41,350 bases of DNA from Gracilaria domingensis (GCA_022539475.1 VCMS01000397.1:1-41350), one strand, 5' to 3'; positions 21,120 through 29,976 are shown, counted from the stretch's first letter. Numbers and translations are program-made. The notes: generated by a model from the sequence alone, not told the origin.

Positions 21120-21480
21120 GTGGTGTGTCTGACTTCTCTCGTTTGCAAGGAAGCATACGGAATTGTGGCCGAGTATTTAACGGAGGCCAACACTTTTTAA
21201 ATAAACGGCTTGAGAACGTTGCTGATGCCAAGCCGCTGTGGTTTTGTTGTGTTTGTGCTTGATTCGCAGAGCGTATTGAGCAGCTTACAAGGGCATGTAA
21301 GAAGTCAGTCGTATTCAATGCACCGTCTCTCAACAGTTATCAACGACATTACAGCGTTTGGTTTGCTCGAAATCTTGTGGGTGCCTAGTCAGTGCGGTCT
21401 GAAATGAAATGGTGGACATACTGGCGAAACAAGCTTTGGAGATACCCTCTGAGAGCCAACTTGCTGACTCAAATTAGCTC
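21120..21480 (+). pseudogene. LINE relic: RNase H domain fragment
   Basis: Positions 21210-21400 read VVFVLDSQSVLSSLQG, then LSTVINDITAFG, then LEILWVPSQCGL. After a one- or two-base shift, NEMVDILAKQALEIP follows (to about 21455). This is the D-S-Q-S-V-L ... W-V-P-S-H-C-G ... N-E-x-A-D-x-L-A-K motif series of LINE-encoded RNase H, with His replaced by Gln. Upstream RT is absent. It lies just after the dioxygenase-like gene and is unrelated to it. The 5' boundary is a guess. Confidence 0.6.
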
Positions 21481-21802
21481 CATTTCCAGGCGTTTCTGTT
21501 AGATTGAGATGATATTCATAGCCAATGCGAGCTTTAACTGAAATCCTTACCTAAGTCTAACTCAACCCCGGAGTGTGTATTTAATGAATGCTCATCATGT
21601 GGCGTATGTGGAGACGAAATGAGTAACAACATGGCGATCTTGCATCTGAAATACCTGCGTATATGGGAAACTACGTGCCGAACACGGCCACCATACAGAG
21701 AATACGAGTTACTTCTGAAAAGAAAGGGCGTTGGCTCACTTCAGCTAGTTTCAACGGCTTCATCTTCAACTTATTTCCATCACTGTCTTCGATTAAATTT
21801 CT

Positions 21803-22909
21803 CTATCTCGACATGGTGTTCCAAACACGGACGAATTCTTTTGCTTCATGAGCTATTTCGGTGGGATTGAAACCAATATAGGTTCTCCTCAACTGTTCGG
21901 GAGATGTGTTCATCTGCATCGACAGTTTTCTGAGAAACTGCTGCTCATTCAAGCCACAAAATATCTCCCCTTGACGATAGAGTTGCAACATCATTGTCGC
22001 ATAGCTTGCTCTCAAACCCATGGCTGTGACCTGCCCTAGTTTACTGCTCTTCGAAGAAAGAAACTCACGCAGGGAGTTCGTGACCTCAGCTGGCTTCAAA
22101 GCTGGGCCTGTTCTGGAGTGCAGAATCAAGTTTTCGACCTCGATAGGGCTTCCGCTCCTTGACTCTTGCAAGATCGTGGGCCGAATAACATCGATGTGGA
22201 ACTTGAGGTATGGAATGATAGAAGCTGGGAAAATGACGTGAGGGAATTCAAAACAACGATTCCTCTTCTCCCGTAGTGTTCGTAGTTCGACGAAGGATCT
22301 GCTTCCCGCGCGTTCCAGTTTTCTTAGCTCCCACAACTCATTCTGGGATAACATCTAAAGCTGTGCAAACACCTGTGGGCGTTGTCCTCCCGCACATGCT
22401 ATCAAGTACACCAAAAAGTTAATGCACCACTTATCAAGTAGTGATTTGCTGTGGATTAGCTTGAGCACAAAATCACCAGCTCTTCCAGCTCGTTCGTAGT
22501 CTGCTTTTATCCTCATTACAATATGAAGACCGTCCTTGGCAATGTTTGCAGCTTGCATGAGCTCAGCTCCTGAGAGTGCATTTCCAGAAGCAAACCGAGA
22601 CTCAATCGATTTCCGGCGTTGGCACATGACCCGGTAACGCCTTCTGGCGGCACATGATATGTTTCGCAAAACAACGGCCACTACCTCGAGCTGGGCTTTC
22701 TGCTCGTCACAAGTAGCGATACGAATTCCTACTTCACAAACCCGCTTCAGACAATTGGATTTCGCTCTGAGTGTATTCGGCGAACAGCGCTTCCTGATGA
22801 AATCGGCGAAAGTCTCCACAAGTTTCAAATTAGATACGGCGTCAAAAAGGGTTTGTTCTTTCCATACCTCTGAGAGGTCGCACACAGATACCACAACAGC
22901 CAATCTCAG
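21803..22909 (-). pseudogene. Tyrosine recombinase (core-binding + catalytic domains), in-frame TAG
   Basis: One minus-strand frame, interrupted once by TAG at 22355-22357 and immediately followed by ATG. First part: a helical core-binding (SAM-like) domain (VETFADFIRKRC, SPNTLRAKSNCLKRV), ending in IACAGGQRPQVFAQL, which contains the box I catalytic Arg. Second part: a beta region (LILHSRTGPALK), box II MGLRASYATMMLQLY (Arg kept, the preceding His of H-x-x-R is Met), then LRRTYIGF with the candidate nucleophile Tyr at 21878-21880. The His/Trp before the Tyr is not obvious. About 366 residues, normal for Crypton or integrase-type recombinases. Role if active: cut-and-rejoin DNA transposition through a 3'-phosphotyrosine. 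The residue pattern suggests weakened or divergent chemistry. Confidence 0.65.
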
Positions 22910-23539
22910 CTACTGAGACACCGTAATCGTAACCTTATTGAACTCCTCTCCAGCATGCCCTTGACTCCTTAGCATTAACTCCCTTGCCCTATAGTACTCC
23001 TCGTAAACTCGCTTCAGGCCAAGGCAGTTCGCCAAAGTGACACCAATTCCCTCATACACTGTTACACCTCGTCCTACTTTCGATGTCCCCTGAAGCTTGG
23101 CTTCCTTGCTTGTGAAAAAGTCCTTCTCAGATTTCAAGGTGTCAACGTGACTGCTCCACAGCTCTCTAGTACTTCGAGTCCGGAAGGAAACTCGAAACAG
23201 CTCTTCCACATGTCCTGATATCGAATCACGGCTTTCATGATCACCATTCTTGTGGTCGACGATGAAACTTCTCAACTCTACCTTTTTCGCTCCAGATGCG
23301 ACAAATTTCCTTCTCTGTAGAGTATTTCTAGATCTTCTCTTCTTTATCGTAGCCAGTGAACGTCGTCTTACGGGTTGCTGAGCTCCAGAACCAGTTCGCG
23401 CTTCCTCAGACTTATTAATCATACCGAAGACCCTTCCTTCCCGACTCACACGTAAGATAAAGCTGTGGTATGCGGTCACGCAAACCAAACATGAGAACAC
23501 AGCAACCGTTGCAACCCCATAGAGAAAGATGAAATCCAA
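22910..23539 (-). pseudogene. N-terminal extension of the tyrosine recombinase frame
   Basis: A 209-codon frame ending in TAG (22910-22912), in phase with the recombinase that follows two codons later. It starts with a hydrophobic segment (LYGVATVAVFSCLVCVTAY, possible membrane helix, residues 6-24). A basic block follows (RRRSLATIKKRRSRNTLQRR, about 58-77, nuclear-signal-like), then a mixed helical region. An internal Met at about residue 40 (MINKSEEARTG) would drop the hydrophobic segment and is a more likely start for a nuclear recombinase. No known domain. Whether this is one ~580-residue gene with two TAGs or a separate small gene cannot be decided. Confidence 0.45.
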
Positions 23540-23580
23540 GCTCTACACGTACTTGTCGCAATGAATACAATTTAGCAATT

Positions 23581-23763
23581 GTACCGACGGTACAAGTTTT
23601 TCTAGACGAAGTCGTTCGAATACCATACCTGCCAAAGGCACTCTACACGTGTACAATTAAGGGCTTTCAGCTTCAGGGCCGAATTGCTCGGAAGTGCAGT
23701 TCTTTGTACCGTCGGTACCTTTGGTACCCTTGTCCCCTTGGTATACCCAAGGGTACCCTTGGA
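23581..23763. repeat. GGTACC-based palindromic repeat cluster 3
   Basis: 23581-23593 is GTACCGACGGTAC. 23705-23763 holds GTACCGTCGGTACCTTTGGTACCC and GGTATACCCAAGGGTACCC. The 13-mer GTACCGACGGTAC and its complement recur in cluster 2. The cluster begins 42 bp upstream of the ATG at 23539 on the minus strand. Confidence 0.65.
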
Positions 23764-24383
23764 TTGTGTGAACCGTCGTTTTTGGAACTGTTGACGACGC
23801 TCCCGCGGCTGAAGTGCGCCTAAATCTCGATTATGCGTTGCCGCCGCCGTCGTGGAAGAGGATGTTAGACTGGCGCTATTCGAATCAGCTTTCTTTGTTG
23901 GCTTCCGAGGGACGTCATTCTCGTCGATGCCAATGACGCGGTCGGGGAAATGATGGTGATCACGATGATCCCGAACGTCTGAAGCGTTGGAGATGAAGAA
24001 CGTTGTCAAGCATTTGGGCGCTTTACTGACACAAGTCGTATCAAGTCGTATCCGAGGACGATTTGCGTGCGGTAGTGGCCGTCCCCGTTGCGCAAGGATG
24101 GGATTCCAGTGAAAACTTCTGCACACTCTTCAGTTTCTGTTGGAGAAACACCCCGCAATGACCAACGGGGTCAAAGAGCACTTTCCTGCTGGCGTAGAGC
24201 TATGTCAGGGTCAACGGAGCGCATTCATAGGTCATTGTGGATAACCTTTCCAAAATCTCCCTGTGGTGGCGACAACCCGCCAAACAGCTCAGACAAGGTG
24301 GTACCCATCATTCCCGAGAGGGCAGTTATGCTCTCGACAGTTTAGAAGAGCACGACAAAATCAAACTCTTTGTGCTATGTGCA
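23764..24383. other. Intergenic stretch
   Basis: A minus-strand open frame (23602-24126) covers part of it. Its C-terminal end translates the GGTACC repeats and its middle is Ser/Thr/Ala low complexity, so I do not call it a gene. Nothing else recognised. Confidence 0.4.
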
Positions 24384-24481
24384 ATTACGAGAGCATGACA
24401 GAATCCTAGAAACAGGAAGACAGAACGATTACGAGAGCATGACAGAATCCTAGAAACCGAAAGACAGAACGATTACGAGAG
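24384..24481. repeat. 44-bp tandem repeat, about 2.2 copies
   Basis: Units start at 24384, 24428 and (partial) 24472 with ATTACGAGAG. Each contains GCATGACAGAATCCTAGAAAC and ends AAGACAGAACG, with only a couple of differences between the two full units. It lies about 130 bp upstream of the ATG at 24614. Confidence 0.8.
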
Positions 24482-24613
24482 AGCTTGTGCTTTCGTGAGC
24501 ACGTTTCGGGCGGCAGGTCGCTCTTCGAGCCTCCGACATAAATGGTGTTGTACTCTCTCAAACACCACTTCTATTTTGCTTGCTACTTTCTGCACAGAGT
24601 GGTGATCCGTACG

Positions 24614-25387
24614 ATGGCTGACTTATTCCCGAACACCCTTCACCTTCTCAAAGAAAGAGGAGGCGTTAACTGCGCTATTAACCAGGCGCAGGCCCATGAA
24701 ACAACAGACCATGTGACAGTGCCATCCTTATCCCAAGAGATTGGCATACTACGAGTTGGCAATGTCGTCTACATCCAAAACGTTATCTCCAGACGTTACC
24801 ACAAGAGTTTTATAGCGGACATTCTCCCAACCGGGTTTTTTCGTGTTCGCTGTTTCACTGAAAACGGACAGAACGAAGTGCTACAAGACATGAATCTTCT
24901 AAACCACTCATGGTTCTTAATGACATTGCCAAGCGGAAACAATGGCAGCGATGATAATGATGGTAGCGATGGTAATGGTGGTAGCGATGATAATGATAAT
25001 GGTGATGATAATGATGGTGGTGATGATAATGATGGCAGCGATAATGAAAGCCACGAAAGTGATGGCAGCGATAATGAAAGCGACGAAAGTGATGGCAGTG
25101 ACAGTAGCGATGGTGATGATGCCAATGCTGACAACAGCGATGGAGGAAGCTTTAATGGAAGCGGTCATAGCACTGATAATACTACATGTCCTACCGAACA
25201 GACAACTGATACGGAGAGTTCTGGTGGAAGTTCCGAAAACGGCAAGGCTGGTAACAAAATCGATATTAAGCACTCCGTACTGGATGTTACGCAGCCAGAA
25301 GCTGTGGATGGACACAACAGGCGCAGAACTCGGAGCCAGCGACGCAAGCGCTTCGCACTGCGTCATGAGGGCAGAGCGAAGTATTGA
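24614..25387 (+). CDS. Tudor-like domain protein with long Asp/Ser/Asn/Gly repeat
   Basis: Frame to TGA at 25385-25387. The ATG at 24614 (MADLFPNTLHLL) is preferred over 24542, which adds a Phe/Tyr-rich leader; 257 residues. Residues about 45-100 (LRVGNVVYIQNVISRRYHKSF, then FRVRCFTENGQNEVL and DMNLLNHSWF) look like a small beta-barrel of Tudor/Agenet/MBT type. Such barrels often bind methylated residues or nucleic acid. This is a pattern-based suggestion. Next comes about 100 residues of acidic repeat (GSDDND, DGSDNES, ESDGSDNES units), then a Thr/Ser-rich part and a basic tail (RRRTRSQRRKRFALRHEGR) that could be a nuclear signal. The repeat DNA is itself a GATGGCAGC/GATAATGAT minisatellite likely to vary in length. 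Confidence 0.55.
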   Translation: MADLFPNTLHLLKERGGVNCAINQAQAHETTDHVTVPSLSQEIGILRVGNVVYIQNVISRRYHKSFIADILPTGFFRVRCFTENGQNEVLQDMNLLNHSWFLMTLPSGNNGSDDNDGSDGNGGSDDNDNGDDNDGGDDNDGSDNESHESDGSDNESDESDGSDSSDGDDANADNSDGGSFNGSGHSTDNTTCPTEQTTDTESSGGSSENGKAGNKIDIKHSVLDVTQPEAVDGHNRRRTRSQRRKRFALRHEGRAKY

Positions 25388-25659
25388 CCAAAGGAGCTCA
25401 GGCGAGCAGTTACCAACGGCTAAAGACTTTACAAGAGCCAGCCCAGCACGACAGTCTCCCATCACACGAGGTTGCCAGACACCAAGTAAACGAATGTCGC
25501 TCTATCCCTCTAGCCCCTCCCTTTCCAGCTTGGCCGTTCTCGCGTCCGTTTCCTCTTGCACCCTCCTTCGCCGAAGCCACCCAGTTAACCGCTCCACTTC
25601 ACTCCGTCACCAACCCCTATTTCGCTTCGCCGCGAATTAGTGATGTGGGTGTCTAGACG
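25388..25659. other. Downstream non-coding DNA of the Tudor-like gene
   Basis: Pro/Ser-rich translations in two frames but no recognised gene. Composition is ordinary, in contrast to the AT-rich tract that follows. Confidence 0.35.
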
Positions 25660-26633
25660 GAATGCAAGTCGCTTCGGGTTCTGCTTCTGCATCAGGTGCA
25701 CATTGTACACTGCACAAGTGTAACATGTCTCTTAAAACTAAAAAACCTTTCGGGCAAATATTTAAAACCCACCCATTTCTATATCCGTCAAATAAAAACC
25801 TTCATAAAATAGGGTTTAAGAAAGCAAGAATCTTTGATATGTATTCCATTACCTTGGCCCCAACAATTATGTCCTGCAGTTGTGCAAAACTTTTGCGCAA
25901 CACTTTAAAACAACAACCAGTTCTTTTTTCCTTTATACAGCACGTGCAAAATTTGATTTCAAATTTGTAGCGCACTAGAACAATAATATGATAACAATCT
26001 CTAGGATCTACTTTCTTACTTCTTTCTACAAATGCTAAACATTCCATTCATATGAACTGTTTATAAAATATAAATAACAATAACTAGCAATATCAATTTC
26101 TTATAATGTGTTAAAATATTCATGAAATTAACAATCATTTCTTTATTAAACCATGCAAATTGTACTAGTTTGCTACAAGCTCTTTGCAAAAACTTACCAT
26201 AACACATTAACAATTTTTGTTGACCAATGCCATATATCTCTTTATAATGTTTACTTGTAATACACCAATAAACATTTTTAATATAATATATTACACGAAA
26301 TAAATTATATAATCCAACGATACCTGACCGTACACAATCTAGGCTAATACTTCTTAACTCCTCTATGTTAGTTTGTGGAAACATAATGCGTAAACAAAAT
26401 CTCCAAACTATCAACAATGTACAAAAATATTACATTATGCTCTCTTAAACGCATGCATGTAAGCAAAATAAACGGATAATGATTTTAAAACTTTTCTATT
26501 TCAATCATATTCAGAAACATGTTTTTGTTTGACGCCTTTACAATTTTTATGTTGATTCGTGTGATATTGATTGTTTCAAACGAGTTCAAAAGTGCATAAC
26601 ACCTCAATAATATTCTTTTGTCGTTGCGATTCT
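25660..26633. other. AT-rich tract, interrupted by the gypsy insertion
   Basis: Much richer in A+T than its surroundings, with Lys/Asn/Ile-rich short translations on the plus strand (25662-25970) and Leu/Ile-rich ones on the minus strand (26061-26417). No recognised gene. Composition alone would fit an organelle-derived insertion or an AT-rich repeat. The tract appears to continue after the gypsy element, at 38421-38530. Confidence 0.4.
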
Positions 26634-26638
26634 CCGTG
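26634..26638. repeat. Target-site duplication of gypsy 1, left copy
   Basis: CCGTG directly before the TG of the 5' LTR. The same CCGTG directly follows the CA of the 3' LTR at 38421-38425. Five bases is the usual length for Ty3/gypsy integration. Confidence 0.93.
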
Positions 26639-27495
26639 TGTAGAGCAAAACGCCCTTTGTGGGGATGCACCGAGGTGCTTTTCATAGTTTGTTGATCCGT
26701 TACCGGCTTCGACACCTCAGGTTATGAGAGGCTACTGGGGTAGTGCCCCTATTTTGGGGTATGCCTAGGAAGGGTAGTATTTCTGCACACGTGTGCCAAG
26801 TTGGCCCGATCGCGCGGGCGCCGTGGCAAGCATGCCACGGGGGCACACCTGTAGTGTATTGGCCGGCAGCGCCGGATAGTTAGATATTTTAATTGATATT
26901 TTCAAGTGCCGTATATAACTGGCGGCACTTGCCGCCACTGTACGGGAAGTAAACCTCAACGAGGCTTTTGGCTCTGATCTTCTTGCCGCTTGCGCACGGT
27001 CACAAGCCCCATCCTGGGGAATACCGCCGCAATTCCGGGCTGATCAACCAACCTCCGTCCCTGAGGAGTACTAATCCGTCGTCACGGCACTTTTCTTATC
27101 TATTTTATTGTTTTCATTTCCGTTTTACGGCTTTCGCTACTCTGCCCTACATTGTAGGTTTGTCCCATTTGTCTCGGGAGTTTTCCCGCTTATCGCGAGT
27201 TAGTGCTCCGCAGTGCGGCTCGTTGTTGATCTTTTGTCGTCTCATACCGTTGGGCTGGATACCCCCACTCGCTGTGGCTCGCCGGAACCATCCGGATACC
27301 TACGCCGATTCTACCCCTACTACCTCCGACTGCACGCCCAGATCGGGGTCACCCGGATTTACACCCGGCTCGTGTTGGCCCTATTGGAGGGTTCTGTCAC
27401 TGCGCCTACCCCTGTAGGGAGCAGGGTTCGAACACCCCTGTCGGTGCTCTTCCGCGACGCGGCTGTCGTTTTCCCGTCACCGGTTTTGCACCACA
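26639..27495 (+). repeat. gypsy 1 5' LTR
   Basis: 857 bp from TGTAGAGC to CACCACA, matching 37564-38420. It includes a TATATAA box at 26912-26918 that would set the R-region start. Open frames inside (for example 26968-27417) are present in both LTRs but have no recognised domain and are broken in the related LTR at 38906-39641. Confidence 0.95.
26903..26931 (+). promoter_or_regulatory. LTR TATA box inside a perfect inverted repeat
   Basis: CAAGTGCCG (26903-26911), then TATATAACTGG, then CGGCACTTG (26923-26931). The arms are perfect 9-bp complements and the TATATAA lies in the loop. Identical in the 3' LTR at 37828-37856. Confidence 0.7.
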
Positions 27496-27498
27496 AAC

Positions 27499-27518
27499 TG
27501 GTCTCCCGACCTAGAATC
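27499..27518 (+). other. gypsy 1 primer-binding site
   Basis: TGGTCTCCCGACCTAGAATC, three bases after the LTR end. Its complement ends in CCA and reads as T-loop, T-stem and acceptor stem of a tRNA 3' end (GATTCTAGG, TCGGGAG, ACCA). The tRNA identity cannot be named from sequence alone. The second gypsy element has the same site at 39645-39664 with one change. Confidence 0.8.
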
Positions 27519-27658
27519 GGCTTTATTGGCCAACGTTTGTTGGAGTTGGTTCGTTTGTTTGGAGCCCATATAGTTGGGAATATCCGTTCTTACGGTTCTC
27601 TCATTGTCCGTTTTCGGAAGTTGTTTGGTTGCCAACTGGCCGACTGTGTCGGTGAACG

Positions 27659-29668
27659 ATGTCGTCCCGTCGCAGGAGTAGCGCGCCACGTGCCGCTTCT
27701 GTGCCCGGTTCGTCCGGCTTGCCGGCAAGTTTGCCTCCGTTGCCGAGGGACGCACTGGAGGTCCCAGGCAATGGCGACCCGAAACCGGCTTCCCGGGGCC
27801 GCCGTTCTGATAACGGGACCCCACCCACTCGTGGGCCAACCGAGACCGCACCTGCGGCTGGTGCCGCCGCAGCGGTTGACGTTATGTCGTCGCGGTCCGA
27901 CGAGTATACCCTCCGTGAATTAGAGGCTCAGGTTCGCATCCTGCAGAACTCCCAAGTGGGACTCATCCGGGATATTACGAAACTCCGGCAACGGCTCGAT
28001 GAAGCCGGTGTCCGGGATGTTTCGAGCGACGTCCGTGTTTTACGGTCTGATGTCAACCAGATTATGGAACACCGACAGGTGTCAGCTGGTCTGCACGAGC
28101 AGGCTGCCGCACGCCTGGACCGCCTGGCTACCCGTCTGGAGACGGTCGAGCAAATCATCGTATCTGATGCTGTTGCGCCGGGAGCCCCGGTTTCTGAGGG
28201 TTCTCAGCACTCGCGCCGTTCCCGGGATCGTCCGGCAAAGAAGAAGGTCAAGGTTGAGTCTGACTCGTCTTCTTCATCCTCTTCTGATGAGGAGGGCCCC
28301 AAAAAGGGATCGTCTACCGACTCTTCGGACAGCGCGGAAGAGCGCTCTCGCTATCGTGCATCCCGTTCGCGGGCTACTGAAGCCACTTCTGGTGTTGCAC
28401 GAGGCCGTACGAAAGGACGGAGACACCTCGGATTGAAGGAGTTGAAGCCGACAAACTTACTGTATCGGAAGCTACTATCTTACCGATATTATCGGCTTGA
28501 CGACACGACGCCACAGAGGACCCCACGTGGGACTGGCAAAGTGCGAAATCATCTCCGACAAATGGAGCTCACGCTAAAGCCCCACAAGTTCTCGGGGGAA
28601 GATCCAATTCTTGTCTTGGATTTTCTTAGCCGCTTCGTAGCGGAAGCCGATGTACTTCGGATGAGTGAGGCACAGGCCTACATCGCGCTGCCGTACTTTT
28701 TGACGGGTGTAGCCGAAGATCAATTCAATTCGGTTCGTGGGTCGTCTCGCGCCTCCGAAGGAGGAGTTACGTGCTGGCCGGAAGCGGTACAATATCTCCT
28801 GCGCTCTTACGCGAAAGGCAATGCGATACAAGGTGCTATACTCGCGCTACGAGACACGAAGCAAGGAGCCGAAGAGTCGGAAACCGTTTATTCGACCCGC
28901 CTCAATAAGGCTTTCCACATATGTGGCAACGTGTTCTCCGCAGCCTAGCGGTGTACGATGTTTGTTGATGGACTGGACCGATCAATTCGGACGTTGGTAG
29001 CCCATTATCGGGAGAACAAACGCCGGATTACCTATCTGGAACTCGTTCAATTTGCCCAAGCGGAGGGAGATGCAGCTCGAGCACGCGCTGGTATCAATAC
29101 GCGCACGCGCCGACTCCTTCATGTAAAAGGCCGAGACTCCTCACTGCCTCACTCGCGAGGTTCTGTTCAAGGGGGTTATGATAACCTACACCTGTTACAG
29201 GACGATGGTTCAATGCCGAGTTCGGAATTGCTGTCGACGACGGAGCAGTCTACAGTGGACGCAGACCCCGCTCTGTACGCCGGACGTCAAGTCCCGGCAT
29301 TGCCCGTGCCGCACCCTGGCGGATATCGAAGCCAACGCCCTGGATGGAGGGACCCGTATCCTCCTCGACAGGAGCGCCGGCCGCCCAACGCGGATCTTCT
29401 TCGTCACCTTATTTGTCATACCTGTTACAGGCCAGGGCACATCGCTCCGAATTGCTTAATGCCCATACGGGATATGGCGAAGATAGTGCGTCAGTATGAG
29501 TCGTTGACGCCCGCCGAGCGGGAACGGGTTCCCGACAAATCGTACCTTCGTGCGAAGGCGGAGACTCAGCCTGGAAACCAGGAAACGGTACCATCGAATG
29601 GTGGAACTGTAGCCGCCCCTGCGGAATCGCAACCTCCGCAGATTGGCGGCGACGCTCAGAAAAACTGA
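27659..29668 (+). pseudogene. gypsy 1 gag (one in-frame TAG)
   Basis: The start MSSRRRSSAP is supported by the matching start of the second copy at 39812. Order: Pro/Ser-rich head; coiled coil (about residues 78-160, LRELEAQVRILQ onward); Ser/Asp-rich linker with basic KKKVKVESDSSSS; retrotransposon Gag core (HKFSGEDPILVLDFLSRF through AILALRDTKQ, about 305-410). A TAG follows at 28946-28948, then FVDGLDRSIRTLV and a zinc knuckle CHTCYRPGHIAPNC (CX2CX4HX4C, near 29415-29456). It ends QKN-TGA at 29668. The second copy has GAG (Glu) where this copy has TAG, so the stop is a mutation. Gag assembles the particle and binds element RNA. Confidence 0.9.
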
Positions 29669-29696
29669 GCAAGGGAGCCTCCAGCAATGGAGAGGC
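29659..29696 (+). promoter_or_regulatory. Candidate -1 ribosomal frameshift site, gag to pol
   Basis: The Gag frame reads CAG AAA AAC TGA, giving the heptamer G-AAA-AAC directly before the stop. The -1 frame is open through this point and leads into the protease motif. Eleven bases downstream is a hairpin-capable sequence, GCCTCC (29677-29682) with GGAGAGGC (29689-29696). Heptamer, stop overlap and hairpin fit known -1 frameshift cassettes, though the first base is G rather than A. Confidence 0.55.
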
Positions 29697-29976
29697 GTCC
29701 CCAGCGACGGGGTTTAGTGCGCCTGAGGCTGAGAAGCCTCGCTCCCCGGTCACAATCCTTTCGAGGAAACTGGCCACTACAGACGTGGACTCTGAGCACC
29801 TTGGTGTCTTGCGTCGCCCGTGGATACGGTCGAAGAACAGCCGGTTCCCGGAAAGAGTCCTGGTAATGGCGAAACGTAACTACAAAGTTTACGCCGACCT
29901 AGGTGTTTCCGACCAGTATATGGTTCGGCAGTTGTCCGTGCTCGATACAGGAGCTGGGCCAAATTTCTTTGATTGA
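29667..29976 (+). pseudogene. gypsy 1 protease, N-terminal part (-1 frame to gag)
   Basis: Open in the frame entered by -1 slippage from gag. It runs LSRKLATTDVD..., then VYADLGVSDQYMVRQLSVLDTGAGPNFF, with DTGAG as the aspartic protease active site (about 29944-29958). It reaches TGA at 29974-29976. The rest of the protease continues one frame over (LIESMIPPHLRSRV, then VILGCDFCDRF), so one extra base lies in or near AATTTCTTTG (about 29961-29970). Confidence 0.75.

Noticed and set aside
21803..23539. TAG reassigned to an amino acid in this organism
   Set aside because: Other frames here appear to use TAG as a normal terminator (for example 20947-20949 and 16181-16183), and interruptions by TAA and TGA also occur.
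23602..24126. 174-codon minus-strand frame upstream of the recombinase
   Set aside because: Its C-terminal part is a translation of the GGTACC repeats and the rest is Ser/Thr/Ala-rich. No support as a gene.
24796..25640. Long frames on both strands over the acidic repeat (Ser-Leu, Ile-Thr and Met-Ala rich)
   Set aside because: Shadow frames produced by the trinucleotide-like repeat of the plus-strand gene.
26968..27417. 149-codon open frame inside both gypsy 1 LTRs
   Set aside because: It has no domain, its composition follows the LTR, and the related LTR of gypsy 2 breaks it. Probably fortuitous.
29903..29963. MFPTSIWFG as the start of gypsy Pol
   Set aside because: It is an out-of-frame reading of the protease segment; the real protease N-terminus with DTGAG is in the other frame.
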